A stretch of DNA of 64,000 nucleotides. It comes from CALAGB01 sp963789565 (GTDB lineage Bacteria > Chloroflexota > Chloroflexia > Thermomicrobiales > Thermomicrobiaceae). Where the stretch lies: positions 1,550,001 to 1,614,000 of the forward strand of contig CAWBKX010000002.1 of NCBI GenBank assembly GCA_963789565.1, in the 5' to 3' direction. Below are positions 44,611 through 53,830 of the stretch, piece by piece. The notes beneath the pieces were generated by a model. It was not told the DNA's origin. It saw only the letters and a list, made by a program, of their open reading frames with translations, and ran no database searches. Each line of letters starts with the position of its first letter. Position 1 is the stretch's first letter. Made by a program: the position numbers and the translations under genes.

Positions 44611-45587
44611 CAGATCTCTCGCAGCGAGGAGAGCGAAGTACGGATATTCCGGCGCGGAGCGATCTCGCCTCGGCGCCAGAGGCGATCGACCAGGAGCGCG
44701 ATGCCCGCCTCTTCGATCTTCTCCCGTCGCGAGGTGGACGCCCGACGCCGCAGCGTGTCGTAGCCGCGACGTTCGATAACTGTCAGGATTCGGCGATAGA
44801 GACGTGTCGCCAGCAGGATCGGCAGCCGGGAATCGGACGGCAACAGCCAGATGCCCGGCATCCCCTGCTGATAGAGCGCTCGGGTTCGGGCAACTTCGTC
44901 ACGCATGAGCCTGCGAACGCGCTCGTCTGGACCGGAACGCGATTGCCAGAGCCGCAAGAGGTCATCATACGTCAAATCATAGTCACCCAAAGTATTTTTT
45001 GGTAGGTAAAGACGACCAAAAGAAAGGTCCTCTCCCACATCGCGGAGGATGTTGGTGCGTTGCATGGCGGCCCCAAGGTCCGCCGCCGCGTTGAGCGCGG
45101 CATCAGACGTCGCTCCGAGAATATGCGCCATGCCCAGGCCCACGGTCGACGCCACGTGATAGCAATATCGGCGCAACTCGAACTCTTCTTCAAAGGCCAC
45201 GGGTTCGAGGTCAATGCGCAACCCGGCAATTAGATCGACGAGGTGCTGAGTTGGGATGCCATACTGTGCGATGACGCGCGCAAGCTCGCCGGCTAGTGGC
45301 TCGCGCGGCCCGGCGAGACCGAATCCGCCTTCGAGCCAGGCCTGCCATGCATCCAACTCATCCACGACGGTCGCCCTCGTTCGTCCGGGAGCTGGCTCGT
45401 CGACGAGATCATCCATCTCACGGCAAAAGGCGTACAGGACGGTCGTCGCCGCCCGCTTCTCCGGGGGCAGAAAGCGAGCGGCGAAACTGAACGTGCGCGC
45501 GTGGACCGGCATGGATTGCTGGATGGACGTACCAGGTTCAGAGCGGACGGATTGGGGCACAGGTGAGCACGCCGGTTTCATCGACAT
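44610..45587 (-). CDS. crtB: Phytoene/squalene synthase family (CrtB)
   Basis: The 325-residue prenyl-condensing enzyme has a first Asp-rich motif FCREMDDLVDEPAPGRTRA and a second region AAMQRTNILRDVGEDLSFGR followed by LYLP. Both are diagnostic of trans-isoprenyl diphosphate synthases that join two GGPP into phytoene. The start is ATG 45587 after AGGAAG. It is the first gene of the operon crtB, glycosyltransferase, cruF-acyltransferase, crtI. An AT-rich patch near 44990-45020 within the gene is locally unusual. Confidence 0.9.
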   Translation of the reverse strand: MSMKPACSPVPQSVRSEPGTSIQQSMPVHARTFSFAARFLPPEKRAATTVLYAFCREMDDLVDEPAPGRTRATVVDELDAWQAWLEGGFGLAGPREPLAGELARVIAQYGIPTQHLVDLIAGLRIDLEPVAFEEEFELRRYCYHVASTVGLGMAHILGATSDAALNAAADLGAAMQRTNILRDVGEDLSFGRLYLPKNTLGDYDLTYDDLLRLWQSRSGPDERVRRLMRDEVARTRALYQQGMPGIWLLPSDSRLPILLATRLYRRILTVIERRGYDTLRRRASTSRREKIEEAGIALLVDRLWRRGEIAPRRNIRTSLSSLREI

Positions 45588-45638
45588 CAAAGAGCTTCCT
45601 AACTCGCCGCATCCAACGTGGTTGGATCAAATCGATGG

Positions 45639-46229
45639 TCAGTCGCCGCGAGGTCGCAATCCATCGATCATGACGTCGATCATCATGTCGGCCATCTCTT
45701 GACCGGACAGCGGGGTGAAGCGCTGCGACACCTGCACCGTCTCGATAATTGCCAAGAACGAGCCCGCCAGGAGCCGCTCGTGTGGCATGACGAGCACTCC
45801 CCGATCACGGGCGGCGGCGAAGGCGGTCTCGATCGGCATCACCAACGAGTGCAACGCGATCTGCGTCAGACGCCGCGCATGCACTTCCGAGATGGCCGGC
45901 ATGTCCGAGCGGATCATGCGCGCCAGATCGAACGGCGGCTGTGCCAGAAGAAGGGCCGCGGCGCTTCTCAGCTGCTGGCGCAGGTCTTCTCCGGCGGCGC
46001 CGATCACACGCTCCAGCTCGACACGCGCTCGCTCCAGGCTGCGCTCGGTCACCTCGACGAAGAGCTGTTCTTTCCCACCTGGGACGTGGTGATAGAGCGA
46101 TGCCTGCCGAATCCCGAGCTCATTGGCGATGTCTCGCAACGTCACGGATGAATACCCACGCTCGCTGAAGAGTCGTTCAGCCACCAGCAACACACGTTCG
46201 CGTGCCGCGCTGCTCTCCTCTCCGGCCAT
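45639..46229 (-). CDS. TetR/AcrR-family regulator upstream of the carotenoid operon
   Basis: The 196-residue protein has HTH segments RVLLVAERLFSERGYSSVTL, RDIANELGIRQASLYHHVPG and GKEQLFVEVTERSLERARVE. The C-terminal ligand domain has no recognised identity. It lies 52 bp upstream of crtB on the same strand, so it may be co-transcribed with or regulate the pigment genes. This is inference from position. Confidence 0.85.
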   Translation of the reverse strand: MAGEESSAARERVLLVAERLFSERGYSSVTLRDIANELGIRQASLYHHVPGGKEQLFVEVTERSLERARVELERVIGAAGEDLRQQLRSAAALLLAQPPFDLARMIRSDMPAISEVHARRLTQIALHSLVMPIETAFAAARDRGVLVMPHERLLAGSFLAIIETVQVSQRFTPLSGQEMADMMIDVMIDGLRPRGD

Positions 46230-46446
46230 CGAGCCAACCTACCTTTCGTTAGGGAACTCTACCGAACAATCATTAGGTTGTCAACGTCGACGCATTACGA
46301 ATTTGTATTGAACCACGCGCCTGACGATTCTCGCCCCGCGTCTCTTCGCGGATTGGACCGATCGCGCGTGCGGCGTATGCTCATTCCCAAGCCGAGTATG
46401 CGTCGCTCGAATGCGCAACCGATCTTCTCACAACTTTGGAGATCCC

Positions 46447-47211
46447 ATGACGATTCCCGATCGCTCAGGTCTCGACATGCCACCGGAGATAATTACTGCC
46501 ACCAGTCCTCGATTGACGGAGATACGTCGCGTGCTGATCGTGGTCGCCCATCCGGACGACGTAGAAGCACATTGCGGCGGCACGGTCGCGCTCCTCAGGG
46601 CCGTTGGATGCGAGGCTCATCTGACCGTGTGTACCTCCGGCGAGAAGGGGACGTCCGACCGCGGCATCAACTCAGAGAAGCTGGCCCGGCTTCGAGAAGA
46701 GGAGCAGATCGAAGCCGCATTGGTGCTCGGCATTTCGACGACGATCTTCCTGAGGTATCCGGATGGCGAGGTCCTCAACGATGCGGCGTTCCGTGGACAA
46801 ATCGTTCGTCAGATTCGATCGCATCGTCCGGACGTCGTCCTGACACACGACCCGGAGTTTCCCTGGCCCGCGTACACGGCCCACCGAGATCATCGCGTCG
46901 TCGGTCGAGTGACGATCGACGCCCTCTATCCCGATGCTCGCGATCACCTCTTCTTTCCAGAACAGATCGCGCGCGAAGGCCTGGAGCCATACGTGACGCC
47001 TGAGGCCTGGCTGATCATGTCTCGAATTCCCGACCTCTACGTCGACATCACGCCGAGCCTCGAGCGGAAGATCGACGCCCGGTTGAAACACGCAAGCCAG
47101 CACTCCGATGCATCGGCGCTACGTCAGTCATTTCGCGATCGCGCGAGTGAGCTGGGAACCGCCGTTGGGCTCAGCTTCGCCGAGGCGCTCAAAATCGTCA
47201 GATTTGCCTAA
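46447..47211 (+). CDS. PIG-L (LmbE-like) deacetylase
   Basis: The 254-residue zinc deacetylase has the first metal motif VVAHPDDVEAHCGGTVAL. GEKGTSDRGINSEKLARLRE is conserved, and the second motif AYTAHRDHRVVGRVTID supplies His/Asp ligands. Family members remove acetyl from N-acetylglucosamine conjugates, including mycothiol/bacillithiol precursors and glycolipids. The start is ATG 46447 (MTIPDRSGLD). The gene is convergent with the MarR gene; the hairpin at 47251-47275 separates them. Confidence 0.88.
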   Translation: MTIPDRSGLDMPPEIITATSPRLTEIRRVLIVVAHPDDVEAHCGGTVALLRAVGCEAHLTVCTSGEKGTSDRGINSEKLARLREEEQIEAALVLGISTTIFLRYPDGEVLNDAAFRGQIVRQIRSHRPDVVLTHDPEFPWPAYTAHRDHRVVGRVTIDALYPDARDHLFFPEQIAREGLEPYVTPEAWLIMSRIPDLYVDITPSLERKIDARLKHASQHSDASALRQSFRDRASELGTAVGLSFAEALKIVRFA

Positions 47212-47250
47212 CCGCCCGATGTTCGCGACATCGATGGCCAAACATATAAA

Positions 47251-47275
47251 TGGGCGGCGCGTTGCGCGCCGCCCA
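47251..47275. terminator. Perfect hairpin, probable bidirectional terminator
   Basis: An 11-bp perfect stem (TGGGCGGCGCG with its complement, loop TTG) is flanked by AT-rich bases (CATATAAA before, CTTTACC after). It lies between two convergent genes. Confidence 0.75.
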
Positions 47276-47308
47276 CTTTACCTGCCGAAATGCCGCACGC
47301 CGGATCGC

Positions 47309-47776
47309 TCAGGCCGTACTCGATGATGCCGAAAGAAGCAGATGCAGTCCGTCATAGATCTTCTGGCGCTCGTGAGAACTGAAGCGCTCGATCAGGTTAT
47401 TGAGATGATCGGCCTTGACCGGGTGCAGATGCTCGATGACCTTGACCCCGTCGGGCGTAAGCAGGTTGAGCACCACGCGCCGATCGCTGGGGTCATCGTC
47501 GCGACTGGTCATCCCCCGATGCACCAGTCGATCGAGAATCCCCGTCACCGTTGGCGTGGAAACTTTGAGACGCTGCGCGAGCGTGGAAACGCGGGTCGGC
47601 CCGTCGCAATAAAGAATGTGCATGACGCGAAGTTGTTGGAGGGTGAGCTGTGGCCAATGCTCGGCAAGCGACTCTACACCGGGCTGAAACTGAACGAATG
47701 CACGACGCAGTAAATCGACCAGGCCGTCAGCATCCGCTACGTCAGCCGCGCCATCAGTCGCGACTGTGGAAATCAT
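47309..47776 (-). CDS. MarR-family regulator
   Basis: The 155-residue protein has a winged helix with LTLQQLRVMHILYCDGPTRV, STLAQRLKVSTPTVTGILDR and a beta-wing LVHRGMTSRDDDPSDRRVVL. It is flanked by long helices for dimerisation. No operator can be assigned. The start is ATG 47776. The upstream spacer of 400 bp, toward the L25 gene, has no obvious partner gene, so it probably regulates itself or distant targets. Confidence 0.88.
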   Translation of the reverse strand: MISTVATDGAADVADADGLVDLLRRAFVQFQPGVESLAEHWPQLTLQQLRVMHILYCDGPTRVSTLAQRLKVSTPTVTGILDRLVHRGMTSRDDDPSDRRVVLNLLTPDGVKVIEHLHPVKADHLNNLIERFSSHERQKIYDGLHLLLSASSSTA

Positions 47777-48179
47777 AGGCAGACGTATCCCCTTCCTCTC
47801 TCCAGGCCAACGGGTCCCACGATGACCTGAAGCGCCATCTCCTCGTCCCCGGACGCGTCAGAAAGACTGGCGCCATGCCGAAGCGGAAATCTCTTCATCC
47901 CCAATCCCACGCATCAAGTATAGCCCTAATAATCACCATAGCACAATGCGCAATGCTTCACTGACAACAGTTTATGGGCGAAACGTGCGCAATCTCCGGC
48001 GGACGCAGAAACGTGCGACGTGAGATAATAGCCGTTGGAGTCGTTGCGGACGTAGATTCGCGATTGTTGCGGGTGCTCGCCAGCAGTCCAGAAGACACTC
48101 CGGTCCAGTACCGTGACCGCGCGAGTAATGCGCGCAGTGTGACGATGCGAGCCCTGCTTAGCGTCAAGGTAAGGAACGT
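47777..48179. other. Divergent spacer between MarR and L25 genes
   Basis: About 400 bp without a supported gene. It must hold promoters for the divergent MarR and L25 genes. The only local feature seen is the AT-richer stretch TAATAATCACCATAGCACAA near 47927. Confidence 0.4.
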
Positions 48180-48830
48180 ATGCCCGAGTACGAGAAACTG
48201 ACCGCCGAGCCCCGCTCAACCACCGGCAAAGAGGTCAAACGCCTGCGGCGCGTCGGCGTCCTGCCCGGCATCGTCTACGGACCGGCGATTGAGGAGCCTC
48301 AGAAGGTCGGCATCGAGATGCGCGACTTTGACCGCGTCTTTCAAACGACCGGATCAACTTCGCTGATCGAACTTTCGGTTGGCGACGCCATGCACACGGT
48401 CTTTATCCGTGGAGTACAGCGTCATCCGGTGCGCAACTCATTCATTCATGCGGAGTTCTACGCGCCGAACCTCAACAAGGTGACCGAGGTGACGGTCCCA
48501 ATCGTGACGATTGGACATGCGGCTGAGAATTCCGGTGGAGTGTTGAACCATGGCCGCGCCGATGTGCAGGTGCGCGGTCTGCCGGCCAATATTCCGCAGC
48601 ACGTCGAGATCGATTTGGCCGGACTGAAGGAGATCGACGACGTTCTCACAGTCGGCGATCTTGCGCTTCCGCCCGGCGTCGAAATCCTCACACCTGCTGA
48701 AGACATGGTCGTGCGTCTGTCGGCTCCGCAGCGCGTCGCGCAGACTGAAACGGCCGAGGAATTGGTCGCAGAGGAGACTGGCGACTTTCCGGCCGCAGTT
48801 GATGAAGGTGCTAAGCCCGAAGGGGAGTAG
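48180..48830 (+). CDS. rplY: Ribosomal protein L25 / CTC (general stress) family
   Basis: The 216-residue protein has an N-terminal L25 5S-rRNA-binding domain (EKLTAEPRSTTGKEVKRLRR, VLPGIVYGPAIEEPQKVGIE) and a TL5/CTC C-terminal beta domain (VEIDLAGLKEIDDVLTVGDL). An acidic tail (AEELVAEETGDFPAAVDEGA) follows. It binds 5S rRNA in the large ribosomal subunit. Length fits the long CTC form. The ATG at 48180 is preceded by TAAGGAACGT. Confidence 0.93.
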   Translation: MPEYEKLTAEPRSTTGKEVKRLRRVGVLPGIVYGPAIEEPQKVGIEMRDFDRVFQTTGSTSLIELSVGDAMHTVFIRGVQRHPVRNSFIHAEFYAPNLNKVTEVTVPIVTIGHAAENSGGVLNHGRADVQVRGLPANIPQHVEIDLAGLKEIDDVLTVGDLALPPGVEILTPAEDMVVRLSAPQRVAQTETAEELVAEETGDFPAAVDEGAKPEGE

Positions 48831-48843
48831 CGACCGCGAGCGG

Positions 48844-49293
48844 CTACGGATTGCCGCGTAGTCGCCCAGGAAGCGTAAACGACACGCGGCGGGCAGCCGC
48901 GGCGCCGATGAGCACCACACTGGCCACGCTCAACGCGCCGATCCCAATTCGCCCGCCGCGTTTTCGTTTGCCTCCGAGCGCCACCTCTGGAGAGAGAGAC
49001 CAAGAGCTGCTCGTACGCACGACGATGCGCCTCACCAACGGGGACGCGACGTCGATCTCGACTTCTTGAACCGTCATGCCATTAGCGCCGGACTGGGGCA
49101 ATACGTCTGACGACCGATCCTGAGAGCGCAACGAGCGACTCGTCATACGCACCACGTCGGGAACGATGTCGATGAGCGCGTCAGCCAGAGGGGAGCGCAA
49201 CCAGTGACGGCTGCCACGTTGACGGGCGAGCGCTGAGCGCTGGGCCGGCTCGAGATCGACCTGAACTGGTACCGCCGGAAGCTGTCTACCCAT
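48844..49293 (-). CDS. Hypothetical protein with C-terminal membrane anchor
   Basis: The 149-residue protein starts at an ATG preceded by GGAG at normal spacing. The N-terminal 95 residues are charged and Arg/Ser-rich, with ALARQRGSRHWLRSPLADAL. A basic stretch (GGKRKRGGRIG) precedes one hydrophobic helix (IGALSVASVVLIGAAAARR) near the C-terminus. This fits a tail-anchored small protein. No family recognised. The neighbours (L25 convergent, CpXC protein upstream) give no functional clue. Confidence 0.6.
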   Translation of the reverse strand: MGRQLPAVPVQVDLEPAQRSALARQRGSRHWLRSPLADALIDIVPDVVRMTSRSLRSQDRSSDVLPQSGANGMTVQEVEIDVASPLVRRIVVRTSSSWSLSPEVALGGKRKRGGRIGIGALSVASVVLIGAAAARRVSFTLPGRLRGNP

Positions 49294-49369
49294 CCCGCAC
49301 TCCGTCTCTGTGACATTGTTCGAATTTGACTGCGTACGCTCGTGATCTTAGTCGGTTGAACCTATCCGT

Positions 49370-49861
49370 TCAACCGTTGGATTCAGTTTGGGCTTCAGCG
49401 GCTTCCGCCAGCTTGGCTTCTCGCTCGGCCGTTTCCCGCGCAACTCGCTCTTTCCATTCCACTTTGGCCGCCGCTACGGCCTCATCGCCGCCGAGGTATT
49501 TGTCAATCATCTCCTTGAACCCAAAGACCACGTCGACCTTCACCTCTTTTTCGGCGTACTTGTTCACCACATTCTCGTACTGGGTCCAGTACCAGTCCTC
49601 GCCGCCGCCCGCGTGGAACTCCCACTCAGGCCGCACCTGAATGATTAGGTTCCGATCCGGATCGTAGTAGTCGAAGATCACATCGATGTCTCGTGGCTGC
49701 TTGCAGATCGGGCAGCGCGTGCGATGCATCGTGCCAAGCAGAATGCCAAGACGCGCATCTGGGTGCGTGCCGACATTGACCTGACGGGCCACCGCCGGGT
49801 TCCAGATGGCCTGACAGCTCACACACCGCATCTCGACTTCTGTGTACTGGGTCTCCAGCAT
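49370..49861 (-). CDS. CpXC-domain protein
   Basis: The 163-residue protein starts at ATG 49861 (MLETQYTEVEMRCVSCQAIW). Two Cys-X2-Cys pairs (RCVSCQAIW and RCPICKQPRD) frame a domain that includes VARQVNVGTHPDARLGILLG and VIFDYYDPDRNLIIQVRP, typical of CpXC proteins that bind zinc. The C-terminal 40 residues are helical and charged (AAAKVEWKERVARETAEREA). Function unknown. Confidence 0.8.
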   Translation of the reverse strand: MLETQYTEVEMRCVSCQAIWNPAVARQVNVGTHPDARLGILLGTMHRTRCPICKQPRDIDVIFDYYDPDRNLIIQVRPEWEFHAGGGEDWYWTQYENVVNKYAEKEVKVDVVFGFKEMIDKYLGGDEAVAAAKVEWKERVARETAEREAKLAEAAEAQTESNG

Positions 49862-50168
49862 TAGTCTCCTCCGTCGGGTCGTGACATTCGTCGTGTATCG
49901 CGTCTGTTCCACCAGCGTGGCGCGAACACCAACAGCCCGTGAGAGCGTGTCAACCGGCCTGTCGCCTCAATGGCCCCAACGTACCGCGGGTCGACATGCT
50001 CCGGCTCGCTCGCAAGACATGATTATAGTTCACGAACCAGTGGGCTCGCAGTGGAGACAAGTGCTGCATTGGAGAAGTTTTCGAAGAGAGACGAGAGGTC
50101 CGTGGCCTTCCGCCCGACACCTCTCGTTGCTCGATGACTCGAATGTGACGTGTGATCGTGACGCGCGA

Positions 50169-50531
50169 CTAACCGAACCAGCTACTTGGTTCCAAGTCGG
50201 CGCCTGTGAGGTCGACGATTGGCATCGCGACTTTGGCCTCGGTCGTTGACGCAAAAAGGGTTTCCAATCGCCCCTTCAGGGAGTCAATGGCGGTCTGCTC
50301 CGTTTCGCCGGTCCCAACCAGAACGCGATGCGTGCCTTCCTTGCCCAGATCGTCCGTCAGCGGAACGACGCCTAATGCGATCCATTGTGAAGAGGAAGGT
50401 TGCGAGGTGTAGTACTCGATGGACCGACCACTTCCGTGAAGAATCCCGCGCGACGTCACAACCTGTCCCTGGACACCGCGCTTGACTCGCCCGATCCACC
50501 GATCCTGCGAGATGCTTTCGCTCAAGCTCAT
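50169..50531 (-). CDS. Hypothetical small protein
   Basis: The 120-residue product starts at ATG 50531 (MSLSESISQDRWIGRVKRGV). Strand-rich segments (VQGQVVTSRGILHGSGRSIE, WIALGVVPLTDDLGKEGTHR, VLVGTGETEQTAIDSLKGRL) suggest a small compact fold. No ribosome-binding site is clear, and an upstream in-frame start at 50666 would add an Arg-rich stretch. Coding is likely but not certain. No family recognised. Confidence 0.5.
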   Translation of the reverse strand: MSLSESISQDRWIGRVKRGVQGQVVTSRGILHGSGRSIEYYTSQPSSSQWIALGVVPLTDDLGKEGTHRVLVGTGETEQTAIDSLKGRLETLFASTTEAKVAMPIVDLTGADLEPSSWFG

Positions 50532-50887
50532 ACGTGCGCCACGTGCCCTTCTTCGAACCCGTGTGGCCCGAAACTCCGTCCCTGACTGGTCGACATTCCT
50601 CCGCCTGACGTCCGTCGATTGAGGTTCGTCGCGGGACTGCTCGGGCAAGACGATTTCGAGTAGCACTCCTCTTACGTTGATTGTCAGGCCCGCGCTAATC
50701 GTTTCGGATCATTGCAATTTGCGTGCCTTGGAGTCACCAGAATTATTTTGGGGAGCGGTACGTCAGAAGATCGTGTTTCTCCCGACCGAGGTCCCCAATC
50801 TCTGGTGGTAGCATTGCGGGCGTCGTCGATCATTTTGCACGCGTCATCAACGAATTCTGGGCCGCAACGAAATGGACACACTCAACC

Positions 50888-51535
50888 ATGCGTCGATGTC
50901 GAGTCTTCACGCTCCTGCCGCTGACCCTCTGTTTCGTCGTCGCGACCTCGGCGTGCGGCAGTTCAGGCAATAAGCTGACCGGCACGTCGCTCGACAAAAC
51001 ACCCGCACCCGATTTCACTCTTACCGATCAGCGCGGTCAGTCGGTTCAGCTGAGCTCGTTGCGCGGCCATGCCGTGGTGCTCACCTTCATCTACACCAAC
51101 TGCACCGACATCTGCCCACTGATTGCCGAAAAGCTGCATTCAGCCTATGAGCTGCTCTCTCCGAGCCAGCAGCAGAACGTCGACATGCTCGCGGTCACGG
51201 TCGATCCGGCCCGTGACGATGAGGCCGCACTGCAGAAATTCTCGGAGACCCACTCCCTGGCAGACACGGCCAACTGGCACGCCATGACTGGCGATGCCAA
51301 TACCCTGGCCAAAGTCTGGTCGGACTATTACATCGATGCCAGCGGCATGATCCTGGAAGATGCCACGCCCGAACCGGGAGCAACGCCAACGCCAGAGTCC
51401 ACTCCCGGCGATGCGCCGCCCGCCCATACCGACGCCATCTTCCTGATCGACAAGGACGGAAACGAACGCGTCCTGCTCCGTTCGACGGTCGATTACAAGT
51501 CAATCGCCGCCGATCTCAAAACGTTGAGCCAATAG
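50888..51535 (+). CDS. SCO1/SenC-family copper-handling lipoprotein
   Basis: The 215-residue protein starts at ATG 50888. A signal peptide ends in a lipobox (LCFVVATSACGSS, Cys lipidated). The thioredoxin-fold domain has FTLTDQRGQSVQLSSLRGHA, the copper-binding CTDIC motif (TNCTDICPLIAEKL) and the distant His in PPAHTDAIFLIDKDG. SCO proteins deliver copper to the CuA site of cytochrome c oxidase. An insert of 25 residues (DATPEPGATPTPESTPGDAP) before that His is a Pro/Thr-rich spacer. No oxidase genes lie nearby. Confidence 0.9.
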   Translation: MRRCRVFTLLPLTLCFVVATSACGSSGNKLTGTSLDKTPAPDFTLTDQRGQSVQLSSLRGHAVVLTFIYTNCTDICPLIAEKLHSAYELLSPSQQQNVDMLAVTVDPARDDEAALQKFSETHSLADTANWHAMTGDANTLAKVWSDYYIDASGMILEDATPEPGATPTPESTPGDAPPAHTDAIFLIDKDGNERVLLRSTVDYKSIAADLKTLSQ

Positions 51536-51957
51536 AGTCAGGCCGGCAAACTCGGTGTCGCGGCGGCTTGCGGCGATTTCCTCCATATGAATTGACGGCA
51601 CCCGTCAGTGTGCAATGATTACGAGGCCAGCGGTCGCGGGACGGTTGCCGCAAGCCGTGTTTGGCCCGCCGCGACGGCGCATCACGGCGTTATTCCCGCC
51701 GATACGCGGGTGGCGCCTGAACCTTTTCTGGTGAGCTGCATCAACGACGATCGCCGCACGCCCGAACAATGAATCGACGCGCACGGCCGGTGAGGCAGCG
51801 CGACGCATTCACGGCGTTGAGGAGCAGCGAGGCTCGTGTACGCCGACCGTCCAGCCCGCCAACGTGCGACGATGACGGGAAACGAGACCGAGCACCCGAG
51901 CGGTTCGAGATGAAGAAACCGCTGAGGAGGGTGGCTCCGGCAATAAGGGAGACGCAC
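51536..51957. other. Leader region of the TPP enzyme gene
   Basis: About 420 bp, with an open frame from 51769 that continues into the enzyme but is Arg-rich and unlike coding sequence. The last 45 bp contain GGAG-GGTGG-CTCC and then AAGGGAGA before the ATG. No complete riboswitch structure was recognised. Confidence 0.4.
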
Positions 51958-53577
51958 ATGCCACAGATGACCGGGGGCCAGGCCCTCGTCGAATCGTTGA
52001 AGCGGCACGGCCTCGAAGTGATCTTCGGTCTGCCAGGTGTCCAGCTCGACTGGGCGTTTGACGCCCTCTACGACGCACAAGACTCGATTCACGTTTATCA
52101 CACCCGCCACGAGCAGGCGACCTCGTACATGGCGGATGGTTACGCGCGCTCGACTGGTAAGGTCGGCGCTTGCCTGGTCGTGCCTGGCCCGGGTTTGATG
52201 AACGCCATGGCCGGTCTCTCGACCGCCTATGCCTGTTCCTCGCCGGTACTCTGCATCGCGGGACAGATCGAATCGGAGCAGATCAACGCCGGGCGCGGCA
52301 TGCTTCACGAAGTGCCCAACCAGCTCCAGATGATCGGTTCGGTCACCAAGTGGGCCGCCTGCGCCATGACCCCTGGTGATATTCCCGGCATCGTCCAGGA
52401 GGCCTTCCGCCAGCTGCGAAGCGGGCGACCGCGTCCCGTTGAGATCGAGATTCCGCCCGACGTCCTGGCGGCGACCGGCGATGTGACACTCCTCGATCCG
52501 GCGCAGCTCGACAAAGCCAAGCCGGACTCCGACATGATCGAGCGAGCCGCCAAGGCCCTCGGCGAGGCCAAGAACCCAATCATCTTCGCGGGTGGCGGCA
52601 TCATGCTGGCCGACGCCTCCGAGGCACTCGCACAGCTTGCCGAGATGCTGCAGGCTCCGGTGGTGATGAGCTCCGAAGGTAAGGGAGCCATCTCCGACCA
52701 CAGCTACCTGGCCCAGACGGTCATCGGTGGGCGACAGCTGACGCCCAAAGCGGACGTCGTGCTGGCGGTCGGGACGCGCTTCTTGCAGCCCGCGACGTCG
52801 TCCTGGGGACCGAACGATCAGCAGACGCTCATCCAGATCGACATCGACCCGACCGAAGTCGGCCGCAATCGCAAGCCGAACATCGGCATCGTGGCGGACG
52901 CGGACGTGGCACTGCGAGACCTGGTCGATCGCGTTGGCAAGCACAACCGCAAACGGGAGTCGCGCGAAGAAGAGTTGAGCGCGATCAAAGAACGTGCCAA
53001 CGACGTCGTCTTCGAGGTGCAACCGCAGGCTTCATACGGCATGACGCTGCGTGAGGAGATGGCGGAAGACGACATCCTCGTCAGCGGCATGACGCAGGTC
53101 GGCTACTGGAGCAACCTGGGCTTCCCGGTCTATAACCCGCGAACCTTCATCGGCGCTGGCTATCAAGGGACGCTCGGATATGAGATCGGCACCGCGCTCG
53201 GCGTCCAGGTCGGCAATCCAGACAAGCGCGTGGTCGCAGTTTGCGGCGACGGTGGCTTCCTTTATCAAATCCAGGAGCTTTCGACGGCCATGCGGCACAA
53301 GATCCCAGCGGTGCTGATCGTCTTCAACGACAGCGCGTTCGGCAATGTGCGACGCATCCAGAAAGAGCGCTTCAACGGACGCACCATCGGATCCGACCTA
53401 CTCAATCCGGATTTCGTGAAACTGGCCGATTCCTTCGGCATGGAAGGTATCCGCGCCAACGGCCCAGAGGGGCTGCGCGAGGCGGTACGCGGCGCGCTGA
53501 AGAGCGATATGCCAACGCTCATCGAGGTCCCGGTGGGCGAGATGCCCTCGACCTGGTCGATCCTACGCGGGAGTTGA
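51958..53577 (+). CDS. Thiamine-diphosphate enzyme, acetolactate-synthase-like
   Basis: The 539-residue ThDP enzyme has the N-terminal pyrimidine-binding domain (GGQALVESLKRHGLEVIFGL, PGVQLDWAFDALYDAQDSI, with catalytic Glu in RHEQATSYMADGYARSTG). A central FAD/regulatory-like domain follows. The C-terminal diphosphate-binding motif is VVAVCGDGGFLYQIQELSTA followed by ...VFNDSAFGNVRRIQ. Members include acetolactate synthase, glyoxylate carboligase and benzoylformate decarboxylase-like enzymes. No small subunit (IlvN) is adjacent, so catabolic carboligase or decarboxylase roles are as likely as branched-chain synthesis. The start is ATG 51958 after AAGGGAGA. Confidence 0.85.
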   Translation: MPQMTGGQALVESLKRHGLEVIFGLPGVQLDWAFDALYDAQDSIHVYHTRHEQATSYMADGYARSTGKVGACLVVPGPGLMNAMAGLSTAYACSSPVLCIAGQIESEQINAGRGMLHEVPNQLQMIGSVTKWAACAMTPGDIPGIVQEAFRQLRSGRPRPVEIEIPPDVLAATGDVTLLDPAQLDKAKPDSDMIERAAKALGEAKNPIIFAGGGIMLADASEALAQLAEMLQAPVVMSSEGKGAISDHSYLAQTVIGGRQLTPKADVVLAVGTRFLQPATSSWGPNDQQTLIQIDIDPTEVGRNRKPNIGIVADADVALRDLVDRVGKHNRKRESREEELSAIKERANDVVFEVQPQASYGMTLREEMAEDDILVSGMTQVGYWSNLGFPVYNPRTFIGAGYQGTLGYEIGTALGVQVGNPDKRVVAVCGDGGFLYQIQELSTAMRHKIPAVLIVFNDSAFGNVRRIQKERFNGRTIGSDLLNPDFVKLADSFGMEGIRANGPEGLREAVRGALKSDMPTLIEVPVGEMPSTWSILRGS

Positions 53578-53583
53578 GGCAGA

Positions 53584-53740
53584 GCGGCCCTCATCCCGGG
53601 CCAGTCCACCCCACCAACTCCCTTCCCACTGAGGGGAGAACTATTCCCCGCTCGGCGGGAGAAGGGGGACAATAGGCAACGAACCGAGCCCCTAAAGACA
53701 CCCCTCTCCCGATCGCACGGGAGAGGGGCAGGGGTGACGG
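53584..53740. repeat. Dispersed hairpin repeat (copy 2)
   Basis: C/G-rich hairpins lie between the TPP-enzyme gene and the IS element. A 10-bp perfect stem CCCCTCTCCC/GGGAGAGGGG with loop GATCGCAC is at 53701-53728. A second C/G-rich hairpin-like block (TCCCCGCTCGGCGGGAGAAG) lies near 53645. The first matches copy 1 at 16094-16190 in inverted orientation. It may serve as a terminator or IS target. Confidence 0.6.
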
Positions 53741-53830
53741 CCGTGGAGTGAACCCCAAAAAGCGAACCAGGCGCAAAGGGAGGTTTCAGCGGACGCGGTA
53801 GACTGACCGCACCGTAAAGGAGACCAACTG

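Noticed and set aside
47777..48179. Small open frames between the MarR and L25 genes.
   Set aside because: No ribosome-binding site, no family match and unusual composition; treated as intergenic.
51890..51957. Possible T-box-like leader (GAGGGTGGCTCC before the ATG of the ThDP enzyme).
   Set aside because: Only a short motif resembles the T-box; no stem I or specifier loop could be recognised, and the GGTGG is better explained as the loop of a GGAG/CTCC hairpin.
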